Shown here piece by piece: positions 1-7,785 of a stretch of DNA of 64,000 nt (its first letter is position 1; each line of letters begins with the position of its first letter). The position numbers and the translations under genes were made by a program. The notes under the pieces were generated by a model. It saw only the letters and a list, made by a program, of their open reading frames with translations. It ran no database searches and was not told the origin of the DNA. Source of the DNA: UBA6049 sp965662345 (lineage in GTDB: Bacteria; Bacteroidota; Bacteroidia; Flavobacteriales_G; Salibacteraceae); the NCBI GenBank assembly GCA_965662345.1, contig CBFIHE010000005.1:62001-126000 (forward strand), in the 5' to 3' direction.

Positions 1-389
1 GGTAAACTGATTGCTGCGAGAAGGATATGGGATATGAGCACAAAATAGTAGAGTGCATTCAGGTCACCTCCATAAATAGTGTCACCTGAGAAATAGTGAT
101 TGGTCACATAAGACAACAGAAACACTACAGATAGAATCATTGCTGCCGTATTTAAACGTTGATGCAGCCCAATCATTCGTGATTTGATAGCAATTAAAGA
201 GGCGATTAAAAGCAAAAAGCAAGTACCGTTGATAATAGCATTTAAGGCTGGTAAAAAATCTATGAATGCTGGTCTAAAGGCTGCTTCAGGGAGTTCGTGA
301 AGAAGAATCACTAGACCATAAACTACAGCCGTAAAAGCATAAATGCCATAAACGATTCTTTTGTCTAGATAAACTACGTTATTGCTCAT
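1..389 (-). CDS. DUF420 family membrane protein (3' end cut off by window edge)
   Basis: Translating the minus strand from the ATG at 387-389 gives an open frame of about 129 codons running off the left edge. It begins MSNNVVYLDKRIVYGIYAF and has four hydrophobic stretches, matching the DUF420 family. These small integral membrane proteins are commonly encoded next to SCO and cytochrome oxidase genes and are thought to help oxidase assembly, but the exact role is not established. The start overlaps the stop of the SCO-like gene by 11 bases (ATGAGCAATAA), which suggests translational coupling. It is the last visible gene of the ctaB-cox3-cox3-cox4-SCO cluster. The C-terminus is not in the window. 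Confidence 0.8.
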   Translation of the reverse strand, partial: MSNNVVYLDKRIVYGIYAFTAVVYGLVILLHELPEAAFRPAFIDFLPALNAIINGTCFLLLIASLIAIKSRMIGLHQRLNTAAMILSVVFLLSYVTNHYFSGDTIYGGDLNALYYFVLISHILLAAISL

Positions 390-1056
390 TCTTTTTGTCT
401 TTTGAAGGTCTGTAATACTGAAAACGCAAAGCTTTCATTGCATCCATTAAAGCATTCGTTTCTACGTATTGTTTACCATCGTAGTAACCACGAATATGCC
501 TGTCTCCATCTAACAAAACAAGTGTGCCAGGGTTTACAGCAAAGTCAGAAAATTCTGTCCCTAATAACAAGTGGTCCTTCGCAAAAATTTTCCAGTCTCC
601 TGAAAGCTCCCAAATCTCCCAGCCTGACGAACCCATAGGATATTCATCCATCGCATCTGGAAGGCTCGCCTTGTTGACTGAATCGATGAGAACAGATAGA
701 AGTGTTACCTCTGGTTTGTCTTTAAAGCGGGCATGTAGTTTGCCCATTTGTTCCAATACGCGGTAGTTCTCTTCATAGCAATCTAGACAGAAGAAGTTAA
801 TCACTACAACCTGACCTTCTAAATCTGCTAGGCTCTTAGATTCACCATCTAATCCGAAAAAGGTATAGTCTGGAACAGCATAGAATACTGTGTCTGGAAT
901 ATCTCGCTTTATATTCTTCGTTGGATGTAACTCCTTTGGACCAAAAAAAGGAGCACGACCGATTTGATGTTCGCCCGTGCTCAATATAACGTAGAATAAT
1001 GAAGGCAATATGAGGATACCTAAGAGTATTCCCGCTTGCTTAAATCTTTTGTTCAT
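379..1056 (-). CDS. SCO1/SenC-like thioredoxin-fold protein with altered copper site
   Basis: The protein has 225 residues from the ATG at 1056; the frame is open upstream, but this start gives an N-terminal membrane anchor (ILLGILILPSLFYVI) and follows the cox4 stop by two bases. The fold signature is SCO-like: an extended N-terminal strand, VVINFF before the cysteines, and a C-terminal HIRGYYDG. SCO proteins deliver copper to the CuA site of subunit II through CxxxC plus a distal His. Here the pair is CLDC (CxxC), and the segment that normally reads VDH reads AVNPGT, so both canonical copper features are changed. It may act as a thiol reductase for CuA cysteines rather than a copper carrier; that is inference. 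The oxidase gene neighbourhood supports a role in oxidase biogenesis. Confidence 0.8.
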   Translation of the reverse strand: MNKRFKQAGILLGILILPSLFYVILSTGEHQIGRAPFFGPKELHPTKNIKRDIPDTVFYAVPDYTFFGLDGESKSLADLEGQVVVINFFCLDCYEENYRVLEQMGKLHARFKDKPEVTLLSVLIDSVNKASLPDAMDEYPMGSSGWEIWELSGDWKIFAKDHLLLGTEFSDFAVNPGTLVLLDGDRHIRGYYDGKQYVETNALMDAMKALRFQYYRPSKDKKNEQ

Positions 1057-1058
1057 GT

Positions 1059-1424
1059 TTAACCCATTACAACTGCAGACGCCTCTGTTAACAAGATGAA
1101 TAGGAGATAAACTATAAATAAGGCATATGGCGCTAATATCACCCACTTGAGACCCTTACGCTCGTCTCCTAAGTGCATGAATATCATCACAATATATCCA
1201 GCTTTCACTAAGGTAAGAATCACGTAAGACAGCTTGATGCTGCTCCAAAGAGCAGAGTCTGCACCTACTGCAGTTTTTGATAAGAATACACCCATCAAAA
1301 CTTCAACTGCCGTTACAAAAGATAGAATGGCAGTAACCATCCAAATCTTCTTACGAATTTTTTTTCCTTCTTCTTCGCTATGATGAGCGTCTAAAGAATA
1401 TTCTATGATATCATCTCTTTCCAT
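1059..1424 (-). CDS. Cytochrome c oxidase subunit IV family protein
   Basis: This 121-residue protein has a charged, His/Glu-rich N-terminus (DAHHSEEEGKKIRKK) followed by three hydrophobic helices, the usual form of the short bacterial subunit IV (COX4_pro type). It is a small non-catalytic membrane subunit of the aa3-type oxidase and probably stabilises the subunit I-III core. It lies 18 bases after the subunit III gene and 2 bases before the SCO-like gene, inside the same minus-strand cluster. Sequence conservation in this family is low, so the call rests on length, topology and position. Confidence 0.8.
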   Translation of the reverse strand: MERDDIIEYSLDAHHSEEEGKKIRKKIWMVTAILSFVTAVEVLMGVFLSKTAVGADSALWSSIKLSYVILTLVKAGYIVMIFMHLGDERKGLKWVILAPYALFIVYLLFILLTEASAVVMG

Positions 1425-1442
1425 TTCTAGCGTATTGATTGA

Positions 1443-2243
1443 TTAGATTAAGTAGAAGAAGGTAAATACGAATACCCAAACCAAGTCAATAAAGTGCCAA
1501 TACAACCCAGATTTTTCCACCATCTCATAGTGGCCGCGTTGCTGGTACACTCCCTTCATTACATTAATCAAAATAATGAGGTTTAGAACTACACCACTGA
1601 GAACGTGTGTTCCATGGAAACCTGTTATGAAAAAGAAGAAGTTGGCGTACAATTGGTGACCATACTCATTTCTTGTAAGGTTAGCACCTTGTACAAATTC
1701 TGCTTCTGATTTTAATTGGTCTGCATTGGCACCAGTTATCATGCTGCCATCTTTCATTTCTAATGCACCATCAGCCATCAGTGTTGCTGTGGTTCCATCA
1801 GCCATTCTATAAGAACCGAATTCAGAGCCATGAATAAACGTTGACCACTCCCAGGCTTGAGAACCCAAGAATACAGCTCCACCAACTACGGTGAGGCCTA
1901 ACCAAAGGATAACACCCTTTTGATCCATTCTATGACCCGCTTCCACTGCTAACACCATAGTTACAGATGAAACTATAAGTATAAATGTCATTAATGCAAC
2001 ATAAAGAAGTGGTAAATGCGCGTGGGTTAAAGGAAAATGAAAGAACACTTGTTCACTCACAGGCCATACATCGGCAAATTTGTGACGCATAAACCCTAAG
2101 GCACCTAAAAGGCCCCCAAATGTTAATGCATCTGAGATGAGGAAGAACCACATCATCATTTTACCATAACTCACACTGAATGGTGAACGACCTCCACCCC
2201 AAAGAATTTTCGCGTCAATCGCTTTTGTAGCTTCTCCTGCCAT
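1443..2243 (-). CDS. Cytochrome c oxidase subunit III (first of two)
   Basis: This 266-residue haem-copper oxidase subunit III has the usual MMMWFFLISDALTFGG helix near the N-terminus, the GFHGTHVLSG motif, and a C-terminal YWHFIDLVWVFVFTFFY. A hydrophilic insertion at about residues 125-185 (SYRMADGTTATLMADG onward) separates two helices and is longer than in typical proteobacterial subunits. Subunit III is a core, non-catalytic membrane subunit that stabilises proton pumping. A second, shorter subunit III gene sits directly upstream. The two are probably both structural parts of the same Bacteroidota oxidase, because such pairs recur beside ctaB in this phylum. Confidence 0.9.
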   Translation of the reverse strand: MAGEATKAIDAKILWGGGRSPFSVSYGKMMMWFFLISDALTFGGLLGALGFMRHKFADVWPVSEQVFFHFPLTHAHLPLLYVALMTFILIVSSVTMVLAVEAGHRMDQKGVILWLGLTVVGGAVFLGSQAWEWSTFIHGSEFGSYRMADGTTATLMADGALEMKDGSMITGANADQLKSEAEFVQGANLTRNEYGHQLYANFFFFITGFHGTHVLSGVVLNLIILINVMKGVYQQRGHYEMVEKSGLYWHFIDLVWVFVFTFFYLI

Positions 2244-2279
2244 GATTGGTTAAGTTCTGATTCTAGGACGTCTGCAATG

Positions 2280-2858
2280 TTAACGAATAAATAGTAAAAA
2301 TAACAACAAATAAATCCATAGCACATCTAGAAAGTGCCAATACATTGCACTAAGTGATAAGCCAAGATGGTCTTCTGCTGTATATTTTCCTCTTTTCGCA
2401 TTCACGTAAGACACTCCCACAGCAATTAAACCACTAATAATGTGTGCCAAGTGAAGGCCCGTAATTACATACATGAAAGAAGATGAAACATTGGTTCCTA
2501 CAAAGTATAAACCAGATTCAACCATGTAGGCGTACGAATAAAATTGGCTGATAACAAAACCTAAACCAAGCAAAAAAGTAAGCCCTGCCCCGTACGCCAT
2601 AGATTGCTGATTGCCACTTTTGACCGAACGTGTAGACCAAACCATTGTCAAACTACTCAAAACAATGAACAGCGTGCTGATGTAAAACGGCATGGGCATA
2701 TCGAAGGTAAGCCAGTTTCCATCTGCCTGTCTTACTATGTAAGCGCTTGTAAGCGCTGCAAAAATCATAAAAATGCTCACCATCCCCACAATAAGGAGTG
2801 GTTTCCCTACTTTTTGACGTATTGCCTTTCTCTCTTCTAATTCTACCGCTGATGCCAT
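2280..2858 (-). CDS. Cytochrome c oxidase subunit III family protein (second copy)
   Basis: This 192-residue protein of the subunit III family has five predicted membrane helices. It keeps the motifs SSFMYVITGLHLAHIISG and MYWHFLDVLWIYLLLFLLF. The length matches the short five-helix form. It begins 5 bases after the ctaB stop and is followed after 36 bases by the longer subunit III gene, so the three are likely co-transcribed. In many Bacteroidota genomes the two subunit III genes are adjacent. How they divide the role is unknown, and it may be that one serves as the classical subunit and the other as an accessory. Confidence 0.88.
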   Translation of the reverse strand: MASAVELEERKAIRQKVGKPLLIVGMVSIFMIFAALTSAYIVRQADGNWLTFDMPMPFYISTLFIVLSSLTMVWSTRSVKSGNQQSMAYGAGLTFLLGLGFVISQFYSYAYMVESGLYFVGTNVSSSFMYVITGLHLAHIISGLIAVGVSYVNAKRGKYTAEDHLGLSLSAMYWHFLDVLWIYLLLFLLFIR

Positions 2859-2863
2859 AATTT

Positions 2864-3760
2864 TTAAACTTTATCTAACCAATAAGCTAATTGAACAACA
2901 GGTAGGTATACAAATGAAGCAAACATGAGACGTGTTGCTGATTTATCATCTAAATTCTTAAACAGCCTGTAGGCTTCAAATGCGTAGTAAGATCCTGCTA
3001 TTAAAGCAACTACAGCAGCTATACTTCCTGTAATACCAAAATACGTTGGTAAAAGACTCAATGGAATTAGAAATAAGGTGTAGACCAGTGTCTGAAATGC
3101 ACTAGATAAATCTTTACCTCCCTTTGATGGCAGAAGTCTGAAGCCTGCTTTAGCGTAATCTTCATCTAACTTCCAGGCAATAGCCCAGAAGTGAGGGAAT
3201 TGCCAAATAAACTGAACGGCAAATAAGAGACCTGGAATTAAGCCAAACTCTCCCGTTTCTGCAATGTAACCAAGCATAGGCGGAATTGCCCCAGGAAAAG
3301 CACCTATAAATACAGCAATTGGAGAAATTTTCTTCATGGGTGTGTAAACGCCCACATACATGATTAACGCCATACAGCCTAGTAAGCCGCTCAATGGATT
3401 CAATGCGAACCATAGTATACTTACTCCAAGAACCCCTATGATGAGGGCCAATATCATTGCCTCACGAACAGACATTTCGCCAGCAGGCAAAGGTCGGGTT
3501 GAAGTGCGCTTCATCAATACATCCAGATCCTTTTCAATAACTTGGTTGAACCCGTTAGAAGACCCTGTAACCAAAAAACCGCCCAGTACCAGCCACATGA
3601 ATTTGAGCCAATCGATTTGGTCTGCAGCCATAAAATAGCTCACCCCAGCAGAAAAAACCACGAGTGATGCCAGTCGCATTTTTGCGAAAGCCGCGTAGGC
3701 GGATAATTTACGGGCTATTAAAGACCTAATTGTTATTGTATTTGAGTCCGTGTATCCCAC
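2864..3760 (-). CDS. ctaB: Protoheme IX farnesyltransferase (haem O synthase)
   Basis: This 298-residue UbiA-family membrane enzyme transfers a farnesyl group to haem B to make haem O, the precursor of haem A for the aa3 oxidase. Visible hallmarks are NGFNQVIEKDLDVLMKRT (the first Asp-rich NxxxDxxxD-type motif) and WQFPHFWAIAWKLDEDYAKAG (second motif), separated by hydrophobic helices. The start is a GTG at 3758-3760, 16 bases downstream of a very good TTG-N19-TACTTTTG promoter, which makes ctaB the first gene of the cluster. Several internal ATG codons exist, but they would remove the N-terminal helix region. Confidence 0.93.
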   Translation of the reverse strand: MGYTDSNTITIRSLIARKLSAYAAFAKMRLASLVVFSAGVSYFMAADQIDWLKFMWLVLGGFLVTGSSNGFNQVIEKDLDVLMKRTSTRPLPAGEMSVREAMILALIIGVLGVSILWFALNPLSGLLGCMALIMYVGVYTPMKKISPIAVFIGAFPGAIPPMLGYIAETGEFGLIPGLLFAVQFIWQFPHFWAIAWKLDEDYAKAGFRLLPSKGGKDLSSAFQTLVYTLFLIPLSLLPTYFGITGSIAAVVALIAGSYYAFEAYRLFKNLDDKSATRLMFASFVYLPVVQLAYWLDKV

Positions 3761-3776
3761 AGATTTGAATTGGTTG

Positions 3777-3806
3777 CAAAAGTAGTACTACCTAGTAATC
3801 TCACAA
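3777..3806 (-). promoter_or_regulatory. Bacteroidota-type promoter of the ctaB operon
   Basis: Read on the minus strand there is a TTG (3806-3804), a 19-base spacer and TACTTTTG (3784-3777). This matches the phylum's primary sigma consensus TTTG-N19-TAnnTTTG. Transcription would start around 3771, some ten bases before the GTG start of ctaB. Confidence 0.65.
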
Positions 3807-3835
3807 CAAGCAATACGCGATGGTGTTCTCAAATT

Positions 3836-5434
3836 TTAAAAATCTCTGTATTGATTGAATAAGCCTATTCGAATACCGATGTTCGCCATGAATAATTCAG
3901 GATTATACGTGCCGCCTTGATTCTGACTCCACCAAGACATGCTTGCTTCTGCCCGTAAATTTGCTCGTGAACTGAGAAGCCAAGAAGCAAATAACCGAGT
4001 ATGTGATGTGGTATATAACAGGCCCTGACCTACCTCGTTACCATACTCTTCGTTTCGTGTGCTATTTGGCGCAAAAATATTCCCTCCATTATTGTCTCCG
4101 TCACCATTGTCTTTGCCTTGTTCTCTGTATATAGTTTTAAACTCAAAATACCATCTGTTGCTGTAGTAAGAAGTCAAAAAGACACCCTCCCATAAATTAG
4201 CTCCTGATGGATGTGCCATAGGTTCATTCCAATGTCCAAAAGCCTGAACACTGTTTGTGTGAGAGTACGTGTACGGTCTAACATAGTTGGCCTCTCCTTG
4301 TAAGGTAAGACCATCTACCTTGAAGGCATCATAATACTTCATTCCCAATTGCAAACCATACTTATTACCCCACCAACCTTCGCGAGAACGCAATTCATCT
4401 ATCTTGAACTCATCTAAAACCAACTGACCGTAGGCTTTCAATCTATTTGAGATACGAAAGCTTGAACCTACTCCCAGTAAAACATTATCGGGAGACCCGA
4501 TGGAGAACTCTACTGGTCTGTAAAACACAACGGGATTTAGGTAGTGAGGGTCGAACCCGCGTCTTACCAAGCTATCTTGTGCCTGCCAGACTACGGCTTC
4601 AAAGAATTGAACATTCCATCTTTTCCCCAGATTCCAGCTGAGGTGATGAAAAGCCATATACTTCTCATTATACTGATTTGGTGCATCGGGCTCATTGTAT
4701 ATGTCTTTCATATACGCCCACATCACATTATACTTAATCTTCCAGAAATCAGCGCTTAGTTTAAGATAATCATAATTGAAAGCGAAGTCTGATAACATCA
4801 TAGACCGATATCCTTCACCCCAGAAGTGCTTTCCTCTACCCAATGTGAGGTTGAAGTGATCGCCTGGGTTGTAACTCACATATCCTGTGGAATTTCTATA
4901 GTGATAACCCCAATCTGTTTTGTACGCATAACCTTGGCCTGGAATTACGCTCTGTTCAAACGCATAGTTTTCAATATATAAAGGCAATCTTGAGTGAGAT
5001 CGTAAGAAGTTGATGTTTATATCTAAAACATCACTTAGCATTCCACTTACATTAAATCCGATGGAGGTTTCATACGTTTCGCTCACATTTGTTCCCGTTT
5101 CAAACCCTGCCATGAATGAACCAATAGGATAGGCAGCAAGTTTGACTTGGGTAGAGTCTTTAATACTTCGCGAAAAATTCAAGAAGAAGTTATCTACAAA
5201 GAAGTCGCTGCCATAGGTGTTTTGATACCAATCATCCGTTTTCAAATTCTTGGTTCTGTATGGTCGTACAGCTACATGAAAATTACTCCCCAATGTATCT
5301 ACACTATTCATAATTGGGTAATTCACTGCGCGGTACAAAGGTGCGTAATGATGTTGTTGACCATAGCCATTGAAGAAGAGCCAAATCACCGCAATCAAGC
5401 TCAAAGCCGCGTATGAGTTCTTTTTAGAAATCAT
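3836..5434 (-). CDS. Outer-membrane beta-barrel protein, Wzi/RemB-like (second of tandem pair)
   Basis: This 532-residue protein has a signal peptide (SLIAVIWLFFNGYGQ) and is rich in alternating aromatic/polar beta-strands. The core motif LGRGKHFWGEGYRSMMLSD resembles the capsule-assembly Wzi family and the Bacteroidota gliding-related RemB-type barrels. It ends in FNQYRDF, with the C-terminal aromatic expected of an outer-membrane barrel. The ATG at 5432-5434 overlaps the stop of the upstream paralogue by 11 bases; an ATG three codons earlier is also possible. The two proteins share the order GRxKxFxGEGYRS, then a conserved LNPVxF segment, then a final F, so they arose by tandem duplication. 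The function in capsule or surface organisation is inferred. Confidence 0.7.
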   Translation of the reverse strand: MISKKNSYAALSLIAVIWLFFNGYGQQHHYAPLYRAVNYPIMNSVDTLGSNFHVAVRPYRTKNLKTDDWYQNTYGSDFFVDNFFLNFSRSIKDSTQVKLAAYPIGSFMAGFETGTNVSETYETSIGFNVSGMLSDVLDININFLRSHSRLPLYIENYAFEQSVIPGQGYAYKTDWGYHYRNSTGYVSYNPGDHFNLTLGRGKHFWGEGYRSMMLSDFAFNYDYLKLSADFWKIKYNVMWAYMKDIYNEPDAPNQYNEKYMAFHHLSWNLGKRWNVQFFEAVVWQAQDSLVRRGFDPHYLNPVVFYRPVEFSIGSPDNVLLGVGSSFRISNRLKAYGQLVLDEFKIDELRSREGWWGNKYGLQLGMKYYDAFKVDGLTLQGEANYVRPYTYSHTNSVQAFGHWNEPMAHPSGANLWEGVFLTSYYSNRWYFEFKTIYREQGKDNGDGDNNGGNIFAPNSTRNEEYGNEVGQGLLYTTSHTRLFASWLLSSRANLRAEASMSWWSQNQGGTYNPELFMANIGIRIGLFNQYRDF

Positions 5435-6896
5435 AGTATGCATTTAAGATTGATGTTTTAATACCTGCATATACCCATTGGGTATTGCCTGTTAAATCAC
5501 TCTCTCTAAAAATAGCTCCCGCATAAACGGAAAGGTTGTAGCGCGGATTGAGCAGGTAACCCCCTTCGGCCGACACCAAGGATATTGCCTCTAACTCCCT
5601 TTCAACTCCATGAACTCTTACCCTCCCGTAAAAACCCTTTAGAGAATAGGAGGCACCAGCAATCCACTCACTGCTATTATCTCCTTGCACAAATGCCATG
5701 TTCTGTCCGTAGTGATAGAAATCTGTTTGAACCGAACCGTTTCCGTAGGCATCTTTTGCCTCATTATACTCACCCATGAGGTGGAGTCCGTTTACCCCAA
5801 AAGCATCGTAGGCTTTAGCGCCAAATTGAAAGGCATTGAATCCTTCATTGGTATAAAGTGCTTGACCAAAAATCACATATCTGTCAATTGGTGTATACGA
5901 AGCATTCAAACCTATGTAGCCTTGGTTAATTGTATCCTTATTCACAAAAGAATTCACAAACGGAACGGGGTTTAAGAACAGCGGCTCGTAGGGTAAGGTA
6001 CCCGTACTATCATCCCAACGCTGCCACATTACTACCTCTGAAACACCCACTTCCAATCTTTTGAAGGGCTTAAAGCCCAAGTAGTTGACATTGGCCAGTT
6101 TTCTGCGGTAGATTGGTTCAGATTCTAAAGCGGATGATGACCTTTTCAATTCTTGCAGCAAGGCATAATTCACTTGATAAATAAGCTTGTTCTTAAACAA
6201 AGAGATCTCCGCTTGTAAAAAGGGGAAATTGAAAGCGTTATCACTAAACAATACAGAGCGATATCCTTCTCCTATAAAGAGCTTATCATGGCCATACTGC
6301 AAACTCAGGTTCTTATTGGGTTTAAAGCGAACAAAGCCAGTAGCCATATTGTAGTCGTATCCTCCTTCTCCAAATCCCTTGGGTGTTCCCTGCCCAGGTG
6401 CAGCCCTTGTAGAGCGAATTTGAGCGTTCATGTATTCTGGAAAGAAAGATTGGTTTTCGTAAAAAGACGCATAAAAATAAACCTTAGAAGTAATGAACCC
6501 TTGTACTTGAATACCTCGGGTATTGGTAGATAAGGTTTTAGTTGCGGTATCTTCTAAATCTATTCCGCCTTGAAAATTCACCAATGGATCAATCCAAATG
6601 CGTGTATCCTTGTGTTCAAAACGAATAAAATGTTCTTGAAAAATCTTTCTCCCTAAGAACCTTGCCTTGGGTTGGCGCTTAAATTTTTCATTGTAATAAC
6701 TGACGTATGCAGTATCTTCAGCAACAGTAGCTCGTGTTGGTCTCAATGCAAAATGGCGAAGGCTATCTGCTTCAAATCGCAGCCAAGCATCTTGTTCTTG
6801 TCTAAAATCATAGTTAGTTGGCCAAAACACTTCTTGGGTAGCACCAGCAAAGCCGATGAATAAAAACAAAATGCAGATGAGCCAATTTCGTTGCAC
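5424..6896 (-). CDS. Outer-membrane beta-barrel protein, Wzi/RemB-like (first of tandem pair)
   Basis: This 490-residue secreted protein has the signal peptide LICILFLFIGFAGA and a beta-barrel composition. Its motif YGHDKLFIGEGYRSVLFSD is the counterpart of the GRGKHFWGEGYRS motif in the downstream paralogue, and FLNPVPF matches YLNPVVF there. It ends in ILNAYYDF, typical of an outer-membrane barrel C-terminus. It begins 3 bases after the deoC stop, so it probably shares the deoC transcript even though a metabolic role alongside deoC is not obvious. Wzi homologues anchor capsule in Gram-negative bacteria; whether these two do so here is not shown by the sequence. Confidence 0.7.
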   Translation of the reverse strand: MQRNWLICILFLFIGFAGATQEVFWPTNYDFRQEQDAWLRFEADSLRHFALRPTRATVAEDTAYVSYYNEKFKRQPKARFLGRKIFQEHFIRFEHKDTRIWIDPLVNFQGGIDLEDTATKTLSTNTRGIQVQGFITSKVYFYASFYENQSFFPEYMNAQIRSTRAAPGQGTPKGFGEGGYDYNMATGFVRFKPNKNLSLQYGHDKLFIGEGYRSVLFSDNAFNFPFLQAEISLFKNKLIYQVNYALLQELKRSSSALESEPIYRRKLANVNYLGFKPFKRLEVGVSEVVMWQRWDDSTGTLPYEPLFLNPVPFVNSFVNKDTINQGYIGLNASYTPIDRYVIFGQALYTNEGFNAFQFGAKAYDAFGVNGLHLMGEYNEAKDAYGNGSVQTDFYHYGQNMAFVQGDNSSEWIAGASYSLKGFYGRVRVHGVERELEAISLVSAEGGYLLNPRYNLSVYAGAIFRESDLTGNTQWVYAGIKTSILNAYYDF

Positions 6897-6899
6897 GAG

Positions 6900-7718
6900 T
6901 TAAAGGTAACGTTTATCTGCCTGCGGATACAAAGATGATTCAAGACTAGCTGCTAGACTACTTGCTCCAATTCTAAACAGTGATGGGCTGAGCCACTCAT
7001 CTCCTAAAACACGTTGTAAGATACTCCTGTATAGCCAAGCATCTTCTGCAGATCGAATGCCACCTGCGGCTTTTAGTCCAACTCGTTCTCCTGTAGCCTT
7101 ATGGTGAGCATCAACGGCTAAACACATGGCAAAAAAGCTATCTGGTGTAGCACCTTGCTTTCCTTTTCCTGTAGACGTTTTTATGAAGTCGGATCCACTC
7201 TCAATGGCCAAACGCGAAACTTCCATAACTTCGGTTGCTCCTGGTAAATCACAAACTTCAAGAATAACCTTGAGTTTAGCGGATCCGCAGGCTGCTTTTA
7301 CGGCCTTTATTTCTTCTGATACCTTATCTAAGTCTCCTGCCAAAAAAGCGCCTCTGTTGATAACCATATCTACCTCATCGGCACCTGCCTGAACAGCCAT
7401 TTCGGTTTCCAACACCTTGATTTTGCTGAATGTTTGCCCTTCAGGAAACCCTGTACTCACACAAGCTACTTTCACGTGATCAAGTAAGGTTTTCTTGGCC
7501 GTTTCTACTAAATGCGGAAAAACACATACCGCAGGTACTTTATACTCTACATGCTTTTCATGAAAACGATTCAAACCTGTACAGAATGACTCAATGGTGG
7601 TAGCCGAGTCTGTGGTGTTTAAAGAAGTGTAATCAATGTACGTAAGTAGCTCACCTAAATTGGGGGAGGTAAGCTTATTACTCAGATGTTCAACCTGGGC
7701 TCTAATTTCTTGTTCCAT
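6900..7718 (-). CDS. deoC: Deoxyribose-phosphate aldolase
   Basis: This 272-residue class I aldolase cleaves 2-deoxyribose-5-phosphate to glyceraldehyde-3-phosphate and acetaldehyde in deoxynucleoside catabolism (cytoplasm). Hallmarks are GADEVDMVINRGA (proton-relay Asp) and DFIKTSTGKGKQGAT, which carries the Schiff-base Lys. GLKAAGGIRS follows with the second active-site Lys, then a phosphate-binding IGASSL near the C-terminus. The N-terminal arm of about 40 residues is longer than in short DeoC forms and resembles other Bacteroidota enzymes. A TATGTTTG box lies 8 bases upstream of the ATG, so the message may be almost leaderless. Two barrel genes follow at once. Confidence 0.95.
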   Translation of the reverse strand: MEQEIRAQVEHLSNKLTSPNLGELLTYIDYTSLNTTDSATTIESFCTGLNRFHEKHVEYKVPAVCVFPHLVETAKKTLLDHVKVACVSTGFPEGQTFSKIKVLETEMAVQAGADEVDMVINRGAFLAGDLDKVSEEIKAVKAACGSAKLKVILEVCDLPGATEVMEVSRLAIESGSDFIKTSTGKGKQGATPDSFFAMCLAVDAHHKATGERVGLKAAGGIRSAEDAWLYRSILQRVLGDEWLSPSLFRIGASSLAASLESSLYPQADKRYL

Positions 7719-7725
7719 AGCTCAT

Positions 7726-7733
7726 CAAACATA
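7726..7733 (-). promoter_or_regulatory. Candidate -7 box for deoC
   Basis: TATGTTTG on the minus strand fits TAnnTTTG. It ends 7 bases before the deoC ATG and partly overlaps the T-tract of the tonB terminator. No convincing -33 TTG is seen 17-21 bases upstream, where the terminator hairpin lies. Confidence 0.45.
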
Positions 7734-7764
7734 AAAAACCCTCCGCATAAAAAATGCGGAGGGT
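7731..7764 (-). terminator. Intrinsic terminator after tonB
   Basis: An 11-base-pair perfect stem (ATGCGGAGGGT... paired, 7738-7748 with 7754-7764) with a five-base loop is followed on the minus strand by TTTTTTAT. It lies 21 bases after the tonB stop codon. Confidence 0.9.
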
Positions 7765-7785
7765 TATAGTCTATTGTTGTTTTTG

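Noticed and set aside
3781..3792. GTAGTACTAC palindrome next to the ctaB promoter as an operator
   Set aside because: It is short, overlaps the -7 box and no regulator is nearby; chance is a fair explanation.
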